Both the position numbers and the translations under genes were made by a program. From Trichocladium uniseriatum (lineage: Eukaryota > Ascomycota > Sordariomycetes > Sordariales > Chaetomiaceae), in the NCBI GenBank assembly GCA_017139535.1, contig WOUO01000005.1, positions 186,001 through 250,000 on the forward strand: a stretch of DNA of 64,000 nucleotides, given 5' to 3'. The stretch's first letter is position 1. Each line of letters starts with the position of its first letter. The notes beneath the pieces were generated by a model, which ran no database searches, was not told where the DNA came from, and was given only the letters and a program-made list of their open reading frames with translations. This document shows, piece by piece, positions 20,950 through 30,336 of this stretch.

Positions 20950-21068
20950 AGGAGTGAAAACCATCGCAACAAGCAAACCAGGAACCCAACCTCTCACTGT
21001 TTTCGTTTCTTCCGCTTCGCTGGCACGTTGCCGTCTTGTTTCGCTTGCCGGCCTCTTTGCCTGCTTGT
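20195..21068. other. Intergenic region with facing A and T homopolymers
   Basis: This 874-bp region lies upstream of the GPI-protein gene and downstream of the acidic-tail gene. It contains a 26-base A run and a 31-base T run (listed separately) and a direct repeat of CATGTACGAAGTAA at about 20777-20804. No gene is seen. Confidence 0.5.
20828..20945. repeat. Inverted homopolymer pair A26 ... T31
   Basis: An uninterrupted run of 26 A (20828-20853) is followed 61 bp later by an uninterrupted run of 31 T (20915-20945). Together they form an inverted repeat that can fold into a hairpin. Confidence 0.85.
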
Positions 21069-22583
21069 TCAATTCGCCCTGGTCTCGTCGTCGTCGTCGT
21101 CGTCGTCGTCTTCCTTGTCCTCGTCACTATCCCCCTCGTCTCTATCCTCCTCATCCCTATCCTCCTCGTCCCTATCCTCCGCCTTGCTATCCTCCTCCTT
21201 ACCCTCCCCCTGGTCCTCCAGTCGGGCCCCTTCGGCGCGCTCCGTCCCGGTGGCGGCCCTCAGGGCCGCCTGCTTGAGCCGGTCTTGCCGAAACCTCTCC
21301 CTGAAACCTGGCCATACCATCTCGTCGATCTCCTTCCCGCCAAAGGTCCAGGGGACCACAACCCTCATGGGAGTGTGGAGGCTGAGCGTGTAGCCGTAGT
21401 TGGTTCCGTCTCGGCCGCTGATCACCATCATTGGGTCGCTCACAAGCTGAACGATGGTCGGGCGCGGCTGGCCGGGTGGTGGCCCAGGGATTTCCCACGG
21501 GACGCCGTCCTCGTACATCCACTCCTTATCCATGGCGAAGCCCCAGAGATTGTCGCTGCCGACTGGGCTGAATCGGAGAGTGTAGACCCCACTCACGGGC
21601 GTCAAGCCGTGGAGGAAGTACTGCAGGGCTAGCGCCTCTTCAAGGAACCGCTTAATCATTTTGCCGCGTTGGTCGTCCCTGTTGTTAAGGTCGCCCCAGG
21701 AATACCAGTCCGAGTCAGTAGACAGGTCTGGGAGCTTGTTCTTGCCGTCGACAAGGAGCTGGCGGAGAGATTCCTTGAAGTGGGACACCATGACGGGCGC
21801 GGTAGCAAAGGCTTCCAGTCCGAGTCCCCGCCTGACAAGGTGCTCAATCATGCGGCTCAAGGCCTGGAGCTGAATGCGGAAGTATACATCCTCGCGGTCG
21901 GGATCATGACGGGTGCGCAAGGCTGGTTGGTTTGGTAAGAAAGCGTCAGTCAGCACATGGCCACGGCTCACTGATGTGCGCAGAGCGCGAGGCAAGGACT
22001 TACTATCCAGTTCCCGGCGCAGGGTCCGAACGTGTTCCCAGACTGGCGAACTGCACTTGACAAGGGTGCCGGCAGTGGCATCGGGCGTGAAGGAGAACAG
22101 GTTGTCGTCGAGATAGTGCCAGACCCAGGCCCGCACCATGGCCTCGCGATGGGCTGCAAATTCCGAATCCCAGAGCTGTCTAGCAACGGGCGACCATTGG
22201 CTCAGTCTCTCCTGGATGCTCGGACTCAGCGCGTCCCAAGGAGCAAGACCGAGAGCCTGAATCTCCATCGCCACCGCCGCCACGCCCCCCCTCACGCCAT
22301 CCCAACCCCCCATGCTATTCAGCCTCTCTGGAGTCGGCCCATTGTGATAGTCATCCAGCGCCAAGTGATGAGACATCCACTGTTCCCCCTTCCGGCAACA
22401 CAGCTTAGGACACTGCGAGCGGTCGGGATCGGGACACAGTAAGCTGTTGGGATCGGGACCAGAACCCCCGAACAGTTTGAGAGGGCGAAGCCTTTGTGCG
22501 TTGTCGCCGTCAGCTGAGTCCCGGCCGTCCGAGTCGTCTGACTGGGATGGGAGCTTCTGGCGTTTTTCGCGGGGCCTGGCCAT
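21069..22583 (-). CDS. Fungal protein of unknown function with acidic tail
   Basis: Two exons are inferred: 22583-22004 and 21922-21069, giving 477 aa. The 81-nt intron (GTAAGT...ACCAG) has no stop and is a multiple of three, so retention would add 27 residues. The ATG at 22583 precedes a basic MARPREKRQK segment; an in-frame upstream ATG at 22676 is less likely. The middle shows an ordered protein: QWMSHHLALDDYHNG, AMVRAWVWHYLDDNLFSFTP, LRRELD|TLRTRHDPDREDVYFRIQLQ and WYSWGDLNNRDDQRG. CPDPDRSQCPKLCC near residue 55 is a small Cys cluster. The last ~60 residues are DRDEEDRDEED repeats ending in an Asp run, typical of nuclear or chaperone-like tails. No named domain is recognised. Confidence 0.75.
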   Translation of the reverse strand: MARPREKRQKLPSQSDDSDGRDSADGDNAQRLRPLKLFGGSGPDPNSLLCPDPDRSQCPKLCCRKGEQWMSHHLALDDYHNGPTPERLNSMGGWDGVRGGVAAVAMEIQALGLAPWDALSPSIQERLSQWSPVARQLWDSEFAAHREAMVRAWVWHYLDDNLFSFTPDATAGTLVKCSSPVWEHVRTLRRELDSKSLPRALRTSVSRGHVLTDAFLPNQPALRTRHDPDREDVYFRIQLQALSRMIEHLVRRGLGLEAFATAPVMVSHFKESLRQLLVDGKNKLPDLSTDSDWYSWGDLNNRDDQRGKMIKRFLEEALALQYFLHGLTPVSGVYTLRFSPVGSDNLWGFAMDKEWMYEDGVPWEIPGPPPGQPRPTIVQLVSDPMMVISGRDGTNYGYTLSLHTPMRVVVPWTFGGKEIDEMVWPGFRERFRQDRLKQAALRAATGTERAEGARLEDQGEGKEEDSKAEDRDEEDRDEEDRDEGDSDEDKEDDDDDDDDETRAN

Positions 22584-23562
22584 GGCGGTGGGTTGGATTG
22601 TGGGAGGCGGCAGGTAGGCAACAAAGCTAACGAGGGGATTTGGAGGGAGCACGACTGCGCGATTGCACAACTGCACAAGAGCGGTGGGATGAATGAGGGA
22701 GGCAAAAATCCAGCATCAGGTCACGCTGTGCCATTGACCAGTTTTGATCCTGTTCTTCGGGTCTCTCCGGAGAGGAGAACAAAGCCGCAATTTGGCCAAA
22801 GCACAAACATACCTCCCTCCAAGAGGAGGTATCCGCCGCTTTGCCTCCCCATCCTCCAGTCGTTTGACCGATTGACGTTTGCGGCGAGCTCAGCTGACTC
22901 ACCGCTGCTGGGTGATGGAGAGCCGCAGAATCTCTGGCAGCGGCAGCGGCACAGTGTCCGCAAACGTACGTTCCTCTGTAATTGCTTCTCAGACCTTTCC
23001 AGACCCCTCACCTGGGTTGGAGTTGGTTTGTTCTGCGAACACTGTTATTTTCTTTACTTTCCTTTTCCTCTTGTTTCCTTCGCCTTTGAGGGCCGGAGTA
23101 GACTATCGCACAAGGTTTGCTAGCACACCGGCAGAATATAAGGTTTCTGTTGTTGACACCGGTGGAGTGCAGGTTTCCGTTGTTGATCCCGCCAGGCAGC
23201 CGGCTCTGCCCTGTGAGCTGTCTTGGTCTCAGCGGCTAGCCGCCTTCCTCACGGCAACGCTGCCTCCGCTTCTTCTTGTTTCTGGTTTGGTGGGCGGGAA
23301 ACAAAAGTGATGATATCCACAAGGCACAAACTAAGCTGGGGCTCTGGGAGGGACCATACCACTCAGCCTGCGCTTAAGAGGGCGGCGATGCCACTCTCTG
23401 CCGGCACGACCTTTCCCAGCAGGACTTTTTGCCAGCAGGACTCAGAATTCTGCCCGTCCCTTACTTATCCTTCACCTTTGACTGCCACGCCTCTCTTGTC
23501 AAGACCCAGGGCCTCCTCGATTCTCAGCAACTCACACTACCTAGCCGAGCACGGACTACGTG
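22584..23562. other. Divergent intergenic region
   Basis: These 979 bp lie between the acidic-tail gene (minus) and the Hsp70-like gene (plus) and should hold both promoters. They include T-rich stretches near 23040-23080 and a short GTTTC(C/T)GTTGTTGA direct repeat at about 23143-23185. No further gene is seen. Confidence 0.45.
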
Positions 23563-23702
23563 ATGGCAGCCCGTCGCCTTCTGAGCATCGGCGTCGACGT
23601 TGGGGTCTCGTGAGTCCTGGCCCCTCAGCATGCCCCTCAGCATGCCCCCCCCCCCCCCCCCCCCCCCCTTCGCCCCCCCCCCCCCCCCGGGGGGCCCCCC
23701 CT

Positions 23703-23757
<55 letters not shown>

Positions 23758-26063
23758 CCCTGGCAGCTGACCTGACGTTTTCTTGCCCCTGCGTGTACAG
23801 GACCAGCGGGGCTTCGTATTGCCTATCGCGGCCCAGCCAAGCGCACCATTCCATGCCGCAGCCGAAGTCGATACTGCTCCAGGGCGGAAGATTCGACTTG
23901 GAGCCGTCAGAGTTGGGTATCGATAGTCGCAGCTGGGGCCGCGGCATTCCTCCGAACGAACGCAAGCTTGTCTTATTTAAACTTGCGCTCTTGCACAATG
24001 ACGAGTTGCCAAAAGACCCCAGATATCCAGAGCGCCTTGCTCTCGTCAAGAGGGCAATCGACGACGTGGACGACGCCGAATTCCGCGCCTCTCAGGCGGT
24101 TGCGCGGTATATCGAGCGCCTATGGGCTGATGCTCTTCCGTTCCTTTCGCAGCAACTCGCAGACCGCAATCTAAGGATTGAGGATGTGGACGTCCGCTTC
24201 GTCTTTGGCGTCCCGGCTGTCTGGGGCGTAGAGGCGAAGAGCCGTATGAAGAAGGCGATTGAGGAATCTAACATTCTTTCCATCGGCGCCGGGCGAGCCG
24301 CCATGGACCTGATCCCTGAGCCCGAGGCCGCTGCCATCACCGTTCTGCCTCGGCTAAGGCAGACAATCGGTTTCGAAGTACGCAAGCCCGCCTTCCACCC
24401 CCCACTCCCCCTCCCCACCTCCACTGCCTTCGCTTTGTTCTCTCATGCACCTACCATCCTTCCACTCGTTCCCATTGTTTGCTTCCCATTGCTTGCTACA
24501 GGGGCTGACGGTCTTGTAGACTGGCAACACTGTGGTAATTTGCGACTGTGGTGGCGGCACCTCGGTAAGTTGGTTGTCGGGGTCTGCAACTCGGCTGTTC
24601 CGAGCTTGTTGGCAATCCGGCGCCGTCGCTAACTTGTTCCCAAGGATGTCATTTCATACGAGGTCACCCAAGTCTCCCCGCTGGCCGTCCGCGAATGCGT
24701 TCCGGGGCAAGGGGGGCTCCTGGGCGGCGAATTCATGAGGATCGCTTTCGAGGCTTGGGTCGAGAACGAAGTGATCGGCCACATGCACCGCCAGGGCGTC
24801 AACAGCCAAGATGTTAACCTGCGCAACCTGAAGATTGGGATGATGAACTTGTGGAACTCGATCCGTGAAACCGCAGTTCCAACTACCATGACCCAGGACG
24901 GCTGGATCCGCCAGTTGAGCATTGAGCGTTTTGACGGCAGCCAGGTCGAACCCCTGACACTTACCGGTTTGGTTTCCTCTCCCGCCCTGACAGAGGCCTT
25001 GTGCTAATCCAGCCGCCCGACAGCCCCGGCGTCGCCCGTGTCTTGAGAACGGTTACCGATGGGATTCTGGACCTCGTCGCGATGCAGGTGGAAGCTGTGC
25101 GCCAAAAGGAGGGATGTGTGCTTCACGTACGTGTATCCATCGCATTCGGGGTGCCCATGGGCCCCAATTCGACTCGCGGGCTCTGTTCATCCCCGCATCG
25201 CTGACGAGATTTCTTATTCTGCAGCGAATCGTGGTTGTCGGCGGGTTCGGCATGAGCCCGTTTCTCCAGGCCGAGCTTACGGGCCGATTCGGCCACGACA
25301 TGTTGTTCTTTACCGGCCAACTGGGGTACGTGTGACTCCCGTGCGTGATGACTCTGTCGAGTGTTTCGAATACACTGACCGGTACTTTGCTGGCAGACAA
25401 ATGGCCATCAAGCATGGCGCCGCCCTCGCCGGCCTGCAACAGAGCCTCGGAAACCAAGAAGTCGGCCAGGGACAGGCACACGGCCCCGCGCCCACCCACG
25501 CGCCCATCCACACGCCCCCGGCGCCCGTACGAATCCGGTCACGGGCGGCTCGTTGTAGTTGTGGTTTATGGGATGGCGCAAGGCCGATGAATGAAATCAG
25601 CTGGATCATCATCAAGGTTGGTCTCCACACCGCATACCTCATTCTCCTCCCGTGGCGCGTGCACACTCTTCCATCCCCGTACCTCTTTTCATCTTTTGCA
25701 AACGACGCAACCACAAGGCTGACCAAGAGTTCTTCCCGGCTCGCTTAGCGCAACGACATCCCCGTTGGCCAGTACCTCAGGCTCCCCTTCTCCATCAGCG
25801 CCTTCCGAGCTCGATCGGAGGGCGGTCGCCCCTGCGTGCCTTTCTTCTGTGTGCCGCGCGATATGCCGCCGACGTCAACGGTCGAGGGAACCCCGGGGCT
25901 TACCGAGTACTGCCGGATCAAGTGCTTGGACCCCGCTATCCTTGATCGCGGGAGAGGGCTGCAGCTTGGCGTGCGGATGAACAGGGCCGTGATGGAGTTT
26001 GCCGTTTTTCTTCCGGGGGCTGCCAGCCCGAACAACGACGCCTTCGAGGTCATTTATGCTTGA
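23563..26063 (+). CDS. Hsp70-like (HSPA12-type) actin-fold ATPase protein
   Basis: Eight exons are inferred: 23563-23609, 23801-24377, 24520-24564, 24645-24971, 25013-25126, 25225-25325, 25397-25616 and 25749-26063, giving 581 aa in one frame. Conserved pieces are the phosphate-1 strand SIGVDVGVSTSGASY (~8-22), FVFGVPAVWG, the phosphate-2 loop VVICDCGGGTSDVISYEV, GGLLGGEFM, and the adenosine motif IVVVGGFGMSP. This is the fungal Hsp70-like family with a nucleotide-binding domain but no canonical substrate-binding domain; its C-terminus carries the family block WIIIKRNDIPVGQYLR. Members are highly duplicated in filamentous fungi and poorly characterised. The canonical DLGTT of phosphate-1 is DVGVS here. 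Intron 1 is nearly pure poly-C. Intron 4 (24972-25012, 41 nt) is very short and its donor is the least certain join. Confidence 0.82.
23645..23760 (+). repeat. Poly-C tract inside intron 1 of the Hsp70-like gene
   Basis: Runs of 24, 16, 7, 50 and 5 C are interrupted only by TTCG, a G6 block, TGG and a single T. The tract fills most of the 191-nt intron (23610-23800). Just before it, CCCCTCAGCATG is directly repeated. The opposite strand is a G-run able to form quadruplexes. Confidence 0.9.
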
Positions 26064-26859
26064 CGAGGCCTCCGTACCGGTTTCGCGGTTGCTCGCTCTC
26101 ATCCATCATGGCCTGGACCTGGGTCGGCTCAAGCATAACTATTGCACGATGCAAAGCCACTTCGGGGCGGTGGAGGCGCGCGCGCGCTTGGTACTGGGTG
26201 TTTCTGGGACGGAATTGCTGTGGATTTGAGGTTGGGAGGAATACTTTGGGGTACATGTGAGTTTGGGAGGAATGCTTTGGGGTACATCTGTATCTGAGGT
26301 TAGGAGGAACACTTTGGGGTTTGATGAGGGACAAAGTTATGAGATCATGAATGTTTTCTTTTTGTTTGTGGCACCAGGCACCTGGGGTTGGGAGGAACTT
26401 TGGGGTTGATGGGGGACGAGGTTATGAGATCATGAATGTTTCCTTTTTGTTATTTGCGGCACCGGGCACTTGGCATTCGACATCTGACACTTTACGAAAT
26501 ACGAATAGAATATTACTGCAAAGCCGCTGATTACCGTACAAGGAGGGAAGACGAGAAGGCCCTGAATGCCAAGAGTGGGCCCTTACATTGTTGTTCCCAC
26601 TGCAGGGGGAACTGTAGCGCTTCAATTGCTTGGATGACTTCATCTCGAAACCAACTGCTTGCGCCGTGTCGTGCCTCAACTGCCCACAACAAAATCAGAA
26701 ATCCAACCCAGCGTTTCTGGGCATTTTCTTTCCGACCAACTTGCAAAAAAGGCGCGCGAGCCAAGCCATCGCGGCGTTGAGTCGATGCGGCAGTGCACCC
26801 TCTCCAGAGTGCCTCCTCCCTCCTAGGATTGGAAGTTGTTCTGGCTGCAGCGGCCCAAG
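26064..26859. other. Intergenic region between the Hsp70-like gene and HOS3
   Basis: These 796 bp hold the Hsp70-like 3' end and the HOS3 promoter. The left part carries the imperfect direct repeats listed separately. No gene is seen. Confidence 0.5.
26231..26472. repeat. Imperfect direct repeats downstream of the Hsp70-like gene
   Basis: A ~25-bp unit of type GTTGGGAGGAATACTTTGGG appears four times (about 26231, 26260, 26296 and 26384). A longer ~75-bp unit is repeated at 26312-26384 and 26398-26472. The long copies share TTATGAGATCATGAATGTTT and differ at about seven positions, all transitions, plus small indels. Confidence 0.8.
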
Positions 26860-29800
26860 ATGGCGTCGCGGTCGTTCAAGTCGCCCTCTCCGCCCAAGCG
26901 GCCATCGGCACCAATGGCCCAACCAGCGCATCCACACAACAAAGAGGGCCAGGGCGATGCCGACCTGGCGCAATCTCTCGACCGCTTGACAATTACGACA
27001 TCTTCTGCGAGACCGACCCGCTCTCCCCGACCGGCGCCGCCCGGCCCCCTCAAACCAGTCGCCGACGGCTCGCCCAGCTCCCCGCGCCCCGCAAGTGCTA
27101 TGCGGAGCCCCTTCCGAAGCTCTTCCTCCTCCGTCAACCCGCCGTCACGATCCGCTACCCCGACCCTGCTGAGAAAGGCGTCCATGAACTCGCTCCATTC
27201 GGCAAACGGCGTCGCGCCGTCGCGTCGCGCCAGTTTCGCCCACATTGCATCGCCCTCCAGGGTCCGGTCGGGGAGGTCGCCCCTCAGGAGTATATCGCCC
27301 GAACTCCCAGAGAAGCCCATCCCGACCGCTCAGTCCGTCGCAAGCGACCACTTCAAGGCCGAGCTAGACATTCACCATGGCCCAGAACCGACCCGCCGCG
27401 CCGAAACCGTCGTCATCCTCCAAGACGCCTGCTATGGCCACCGGTATTCCCGGCCTCGCTCATCCCGCGCGACTCTCAGCAGCATCGTCGAGCGGCCCGA
27501 GAGGATCAAGGCGTGCGTCCTCGGCGTGGCGGCGGCATACGTGCGACTGGGCGAGCGGCACCAGGACGGAGCGTTTCCCATCCACCCAGAAACGGAAGCC
27601 GCCGCGCTGCCCACGATACCGTTCCGGATCCAGAGATCCGCCAGGCGGCTGTCTCTAACCTCTCAGACGGTGACGAATGTGCACGGGACAAAGTGGATGG
27701 AGGAGCTCAAGATGATGTGCGACACGGCCGAGGCCAAGCTAGCCGGGGGAGGCAAGGAACTGCAGCGGCCGGAGATCGATCGAGACCCGGACGCGGAAGC
27801 TCCAGAGGAGTTCCACGAGGGCGACTTGTACCTCTGCGAGGAGTCCCTGGAGGCCTTGGAGGGTGCCCTGGGCGGCGTGTGCGACGCCGTCGATGCCGTC
27901 TTCAGGCCCCAGGGACCCCAACGAGCCTTTGTCGCAATTCGGCCGCCCGGACACCACTGCTCCGCATCGCACCCGTCCGGCTTCTGCTGGATCAACAATG
28001 TCCACGTTGGCATCATGCACGGCATTCTCAGCCACGGCCTGACGCATGCCGCCATCATCGACTTTGACTTGCACCACGGAGACGGCTCCCAGTCCGTCGC
28101 CTGGCAGCACAACGCGCGGGGCATTGGTCTGCCCAAAAACGGGGCGTGGTGGAAGAAGACATCCATCGGCTACTTCAGCCTGCACGACATCAACTCGTAT
28201 CCGTGCGAAGCTGGCGACGAGAACAAGATTAGAAATGCAAGTGTCTGCATCGACAGCGCGCACGGCCAGAGCATATGGAACGTCCACCTGCAGCCGTGGA
28301 AGACCGAGGCCGAGTTTTGGTCCCACTACGAAACAAAGTACGCGGTTCTCCTTGAGAAGGCGCGTTCCTACCTCCAGAATCAGACCGAGAGGCTGAGGGC
28401 CTCGGGCTTGAACTCGAGAGCCGCCATCTTCCTCTCGGCCGGCTTCGATGCAAGCCAGTGGGAGGACCCGGGCATGCAGCGGCACAGTGTCAACGTGCCG
28501 ACCGAGTTCTACGCCCGTTTTACTCGCGACGTGGTCCGGATCGCCGCAGAAGAAGGGACGAGCGTGGAAGGCCGTATCGTCAGCGTCCTGGAAGGCGGGT
28601 ACAGCGACCGTGCGCTCTGCTCGGGCGTCCTCAGCCACCTCTGCGGCCTCGCGGGAGATGGGCCCAGCAACAAGGAACAAGAGCTGAACCCCTCGGGCTT
28701 GGAGCTGGGCCCAAAGGTGGTCCCTCACCGCCCGCGCAAGGACTCTTCTGCGAGCGAGCGAGGAGCCCGACGCTATGAATCGTCGTGGTGGTCCGCTGCC
28801 GAGCTTGAGCAGCTCGAGGTCACACTGGCTACCCCCCCACCGGTACCGAGAGTGGTCCGCAGCGGGCCGCAGCCGACCTACTCGTCGCCCACCCAAGCAT
28901 CGGCAGCCAAGATGGTCAACCCCAAGATGGCGACGCCCAAGGGCCGCCGGAGCGTGTCCGGGCTGTCACCTGGCCCCAGCAACGGCGAAACAATATTCTG
29001 GTCTACGCCGCCGCCGCCGCCTCCCACAGATGTGCCGTGGACAATTGCGACACATGAACTTAGCAAACTTCTCATCCCAAGTGGACGTCAGACGAGTAGT
29101 TGCACTCCTGAAGAGCTCAATGCCGAGGCAAGTCGGGTTCGACGAGACCGCCACCTGGCCCAATTTCCTTCGGCTGCCATCCCTCCCGTCCCGGAAGATC
29201 GCGCCCCGACGAGGACGGGATTGAGGGACCGGAAACCCAAGCCCGCGCTAGTTCCTGAGGATGGCGAGGACCGCAAGGCGAGAAGAAGGACGGTAGCTGG
29301 GCCATCAGTTCTTGACACCGAGTCCGCGTCACGCGGCCCCACCCCCCTACCTGGGAAACAATCGAGATCATCCGGCCGACGGCTTAGTGCGGCGTCGACC
29401 ATTGTGTCCTCTGAAGCCTCGGATCCTCCGCCCTCTGGGGCTGCGTCGGGACGTGGCAGGCCCGAGTCTTCGATGAGTGTCGCGGGCCCCAATGGCAAGA
29501 GCCTCAACGTGAAGAAGACCCGCGCTCCAGCGAAGAGGGAGCCAGCCCCCCGCCCAGCGAGGGCACCCAAGAAAAACGCGACCAATGGAGCTGCCCCACA
29601 GACGGCTCCTGCCCCGGCCGCGCCCGCTGGGGCCTCATCAGCCGATAATGCAGGCGACGATGTGAATAAGCTGGCGAGCGAGATGAAGAAGATCAAGATC
29701 ACCGTGATCACAAAGGCGCAGAAGGAGGCTCGAGAACGGGAGCGTGCCGCGAGAGAGCAGCTCGCCAAGGCAGAGTCTTTGCCGCAGGATGAGAACCACC

Positions 29801-30336
29801 ACCCCGCGCAGCAGTCTGCTGCTCCCGCCAACACGACAACCACACCCCTATCCACCGCGAATCCCCCGAAACAACAGCCTCTCCCCTCCCCGTCCCCGTC
29901 CCCCGCACACCTCCCTGCCGCCCCAATCCAATCCCCCGGTGATCGGCTCTCGAACCCCGCAACCCCTTCCCCAGAGGGCTTCACAGCAACCCCGCCCCCG
30001 ACCGATCCCCGCCGCGTCCCGCTGCCGGCTAGCTCCCCGGTCGCCACCAGCAATCCCATGGATACCACAATGTTTGTCCCCTACCAGCCTGACGGGCAAC
30101 CCCCGGTCCCGGGGTCCTCGCCACCGCTGCCACAGCAGCAGCAGCAGACGCAGACCCTGCAGTGGCTCCCGCCGAACGTGTCGTGTGTGTCATCTGGCGC
30201 GCCTGGGCCTGCGCCGGGACCGGGACCGGGACCGGGACCGGGACCGTCGCCTGTTAAGAGGGGCGAGTTGCCCGTGTTTACGAGCGAGTCGGTGATTCCG
30301 TTTGCGGTGAGGAAAGAAGGGAGGCCGAGCACCTGA
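26860..30336 (+). CDS. hos3: HOS3-type histone deacetylase
   Basis: A class II-type zinc-dependent lysine deacetylase. The ATG at 26860 opens an uninterrupted frame of 1158 aa; the frame can be read further upstream only from a non-ATG codon. Residues 1-175 are Pro/Ser-rich and disordered. The deacetylase domain spans about 178-605: VVILQDACYGHRYSRP, ERPERIKACVLGVAAAYVRL, RPPGHHCSASHPSGFCWINN (His-His pair, ~360), IIDFDLHHGDGSQ (zinc Asp and His, ~397), FLSAGFDASQWEDPG (second zinc Asp, ~523) and VLEGGYSDRALCSG. All catalytic residues are present. The motif set and the large insert are those of fungal Hos3. The ~550-residue C-terminal tail is disordered, with basic patches, the Ala/Pro segment APQTAPAPAAPAGASS, a Lys-rich LASEMKKIKITVITKAQKEA helix and a PGPGPG run. 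Confidence 0.93.
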   Translation: MASRSFKSPSPPKRPSAPMAQPAHPHNKEGQGDADLAQSLDRLTITTSSARPTRSPRPAPPGPLKPVADGSPSSPRPASAMRSPFRSSSSSVNPPSRSATPTLLRKASMNSLHSANGVAPSRRASFAHIASPSRVRSGRSPLRSISPELPEKPIPTAQSVASDHFKAELDIHHGPEPTRRAETVVILQDACYGHRYSRPRSSRATLSSIVERPERIKACVLGVAAAYVRLGERHQDGAFPIHPETEAAALPTIPFRIQRSARRLSLTSQTVTNVHGTKWMEELKMMCDTAEAKLAGGGKELQRPEIDRDPDAEAPEEFHEGDLYLCEESLEALEGALGGVCDAVDAVFRPQGPQRAFVAIRPPGHHCSASHPSGFCWINNVHVGIMHGILSHGLTHAAIIDFDLHHGDGSQSVAWQHNARGIGLPKNGAWWKKTSIGYFSLHDINSYPCEAGDENKIRNASVCIDSAHGQSIWNVHLQPWKTEAEFWSHYETKYAVLLEKARSYLQNQTERLRASGLNSRAAIFLSAGFDASQWEDPGMQRHSVNVPTEFYARFTRDVVRIAAEEGTSVEGRIVSVLEGGYSDRALCSGVLSHLCGLAGDGPSNKEQELNPSGLELGPKVVPHRPRKDSSASERGARRYESSWWSAAELEQLEVTLATPPPVPRVVRSGPQPTYSSPTQASAAKMVNPKMATPKGRRSVSGLSPGPSNGETIFWSTPPPPPPTDVPWTIATHELSKLLIPSGRQTSSCTPEELNAEASRVRRDRHLAQFPSAAIPPVPEDRAPTRTGLRDRKPKPALVPEDGEDRKARRRTVAGPSVLDTESASRGPTPLPGKQSRSSGRRLSAASTIVSSEASDPPPSGAASGRGRPESSMSVAGPNGKSLNVKKTRAPAKREPAPRPARAPKKNATNGAAPQTAPAPAAPAGASSADNAGDDVNKLASEMKKIKITVITKAQKEARERERAAREQLAKAESLPQDENHHPAQQSAAPANTTTTPLSTANPPKQQPLPSPSPSPAHLPAAPIQSPGDRLSNPATPSPEGFTATPPPTDPRRVPLPASSPVATSNPMDTTMFVPYQPDGQPPVPGSSPPLPQQQQQTQTLQWLPPNVSCVSSGAPGPAPGPGPGPGPGPSPVKRGELPVFTSESVIPFAVRKEGRPST
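30214..30248 (+). repeat. CGGGAC hexamer tandem repeat in HOS3
   Basis: About five units of a GGGACC hexamer encode alternating Pro-Gly near the HOS3 C-terminus. Confidence 0.75.

Noticed and set aside
26793..28067. 424-codon plus-strand frame overlapping the HOS3 start
   Set aside because: The HOS3 frame carries the catalytic motifs; this one is an Arg/Pro-rich shadow.
27739..28896. 385-codon frame antisense to HOS3
   Set aside because: It lies wholly opposite the catalytic domain of HOS3, is a by-product of GC-rich third positions, and shows no domain.
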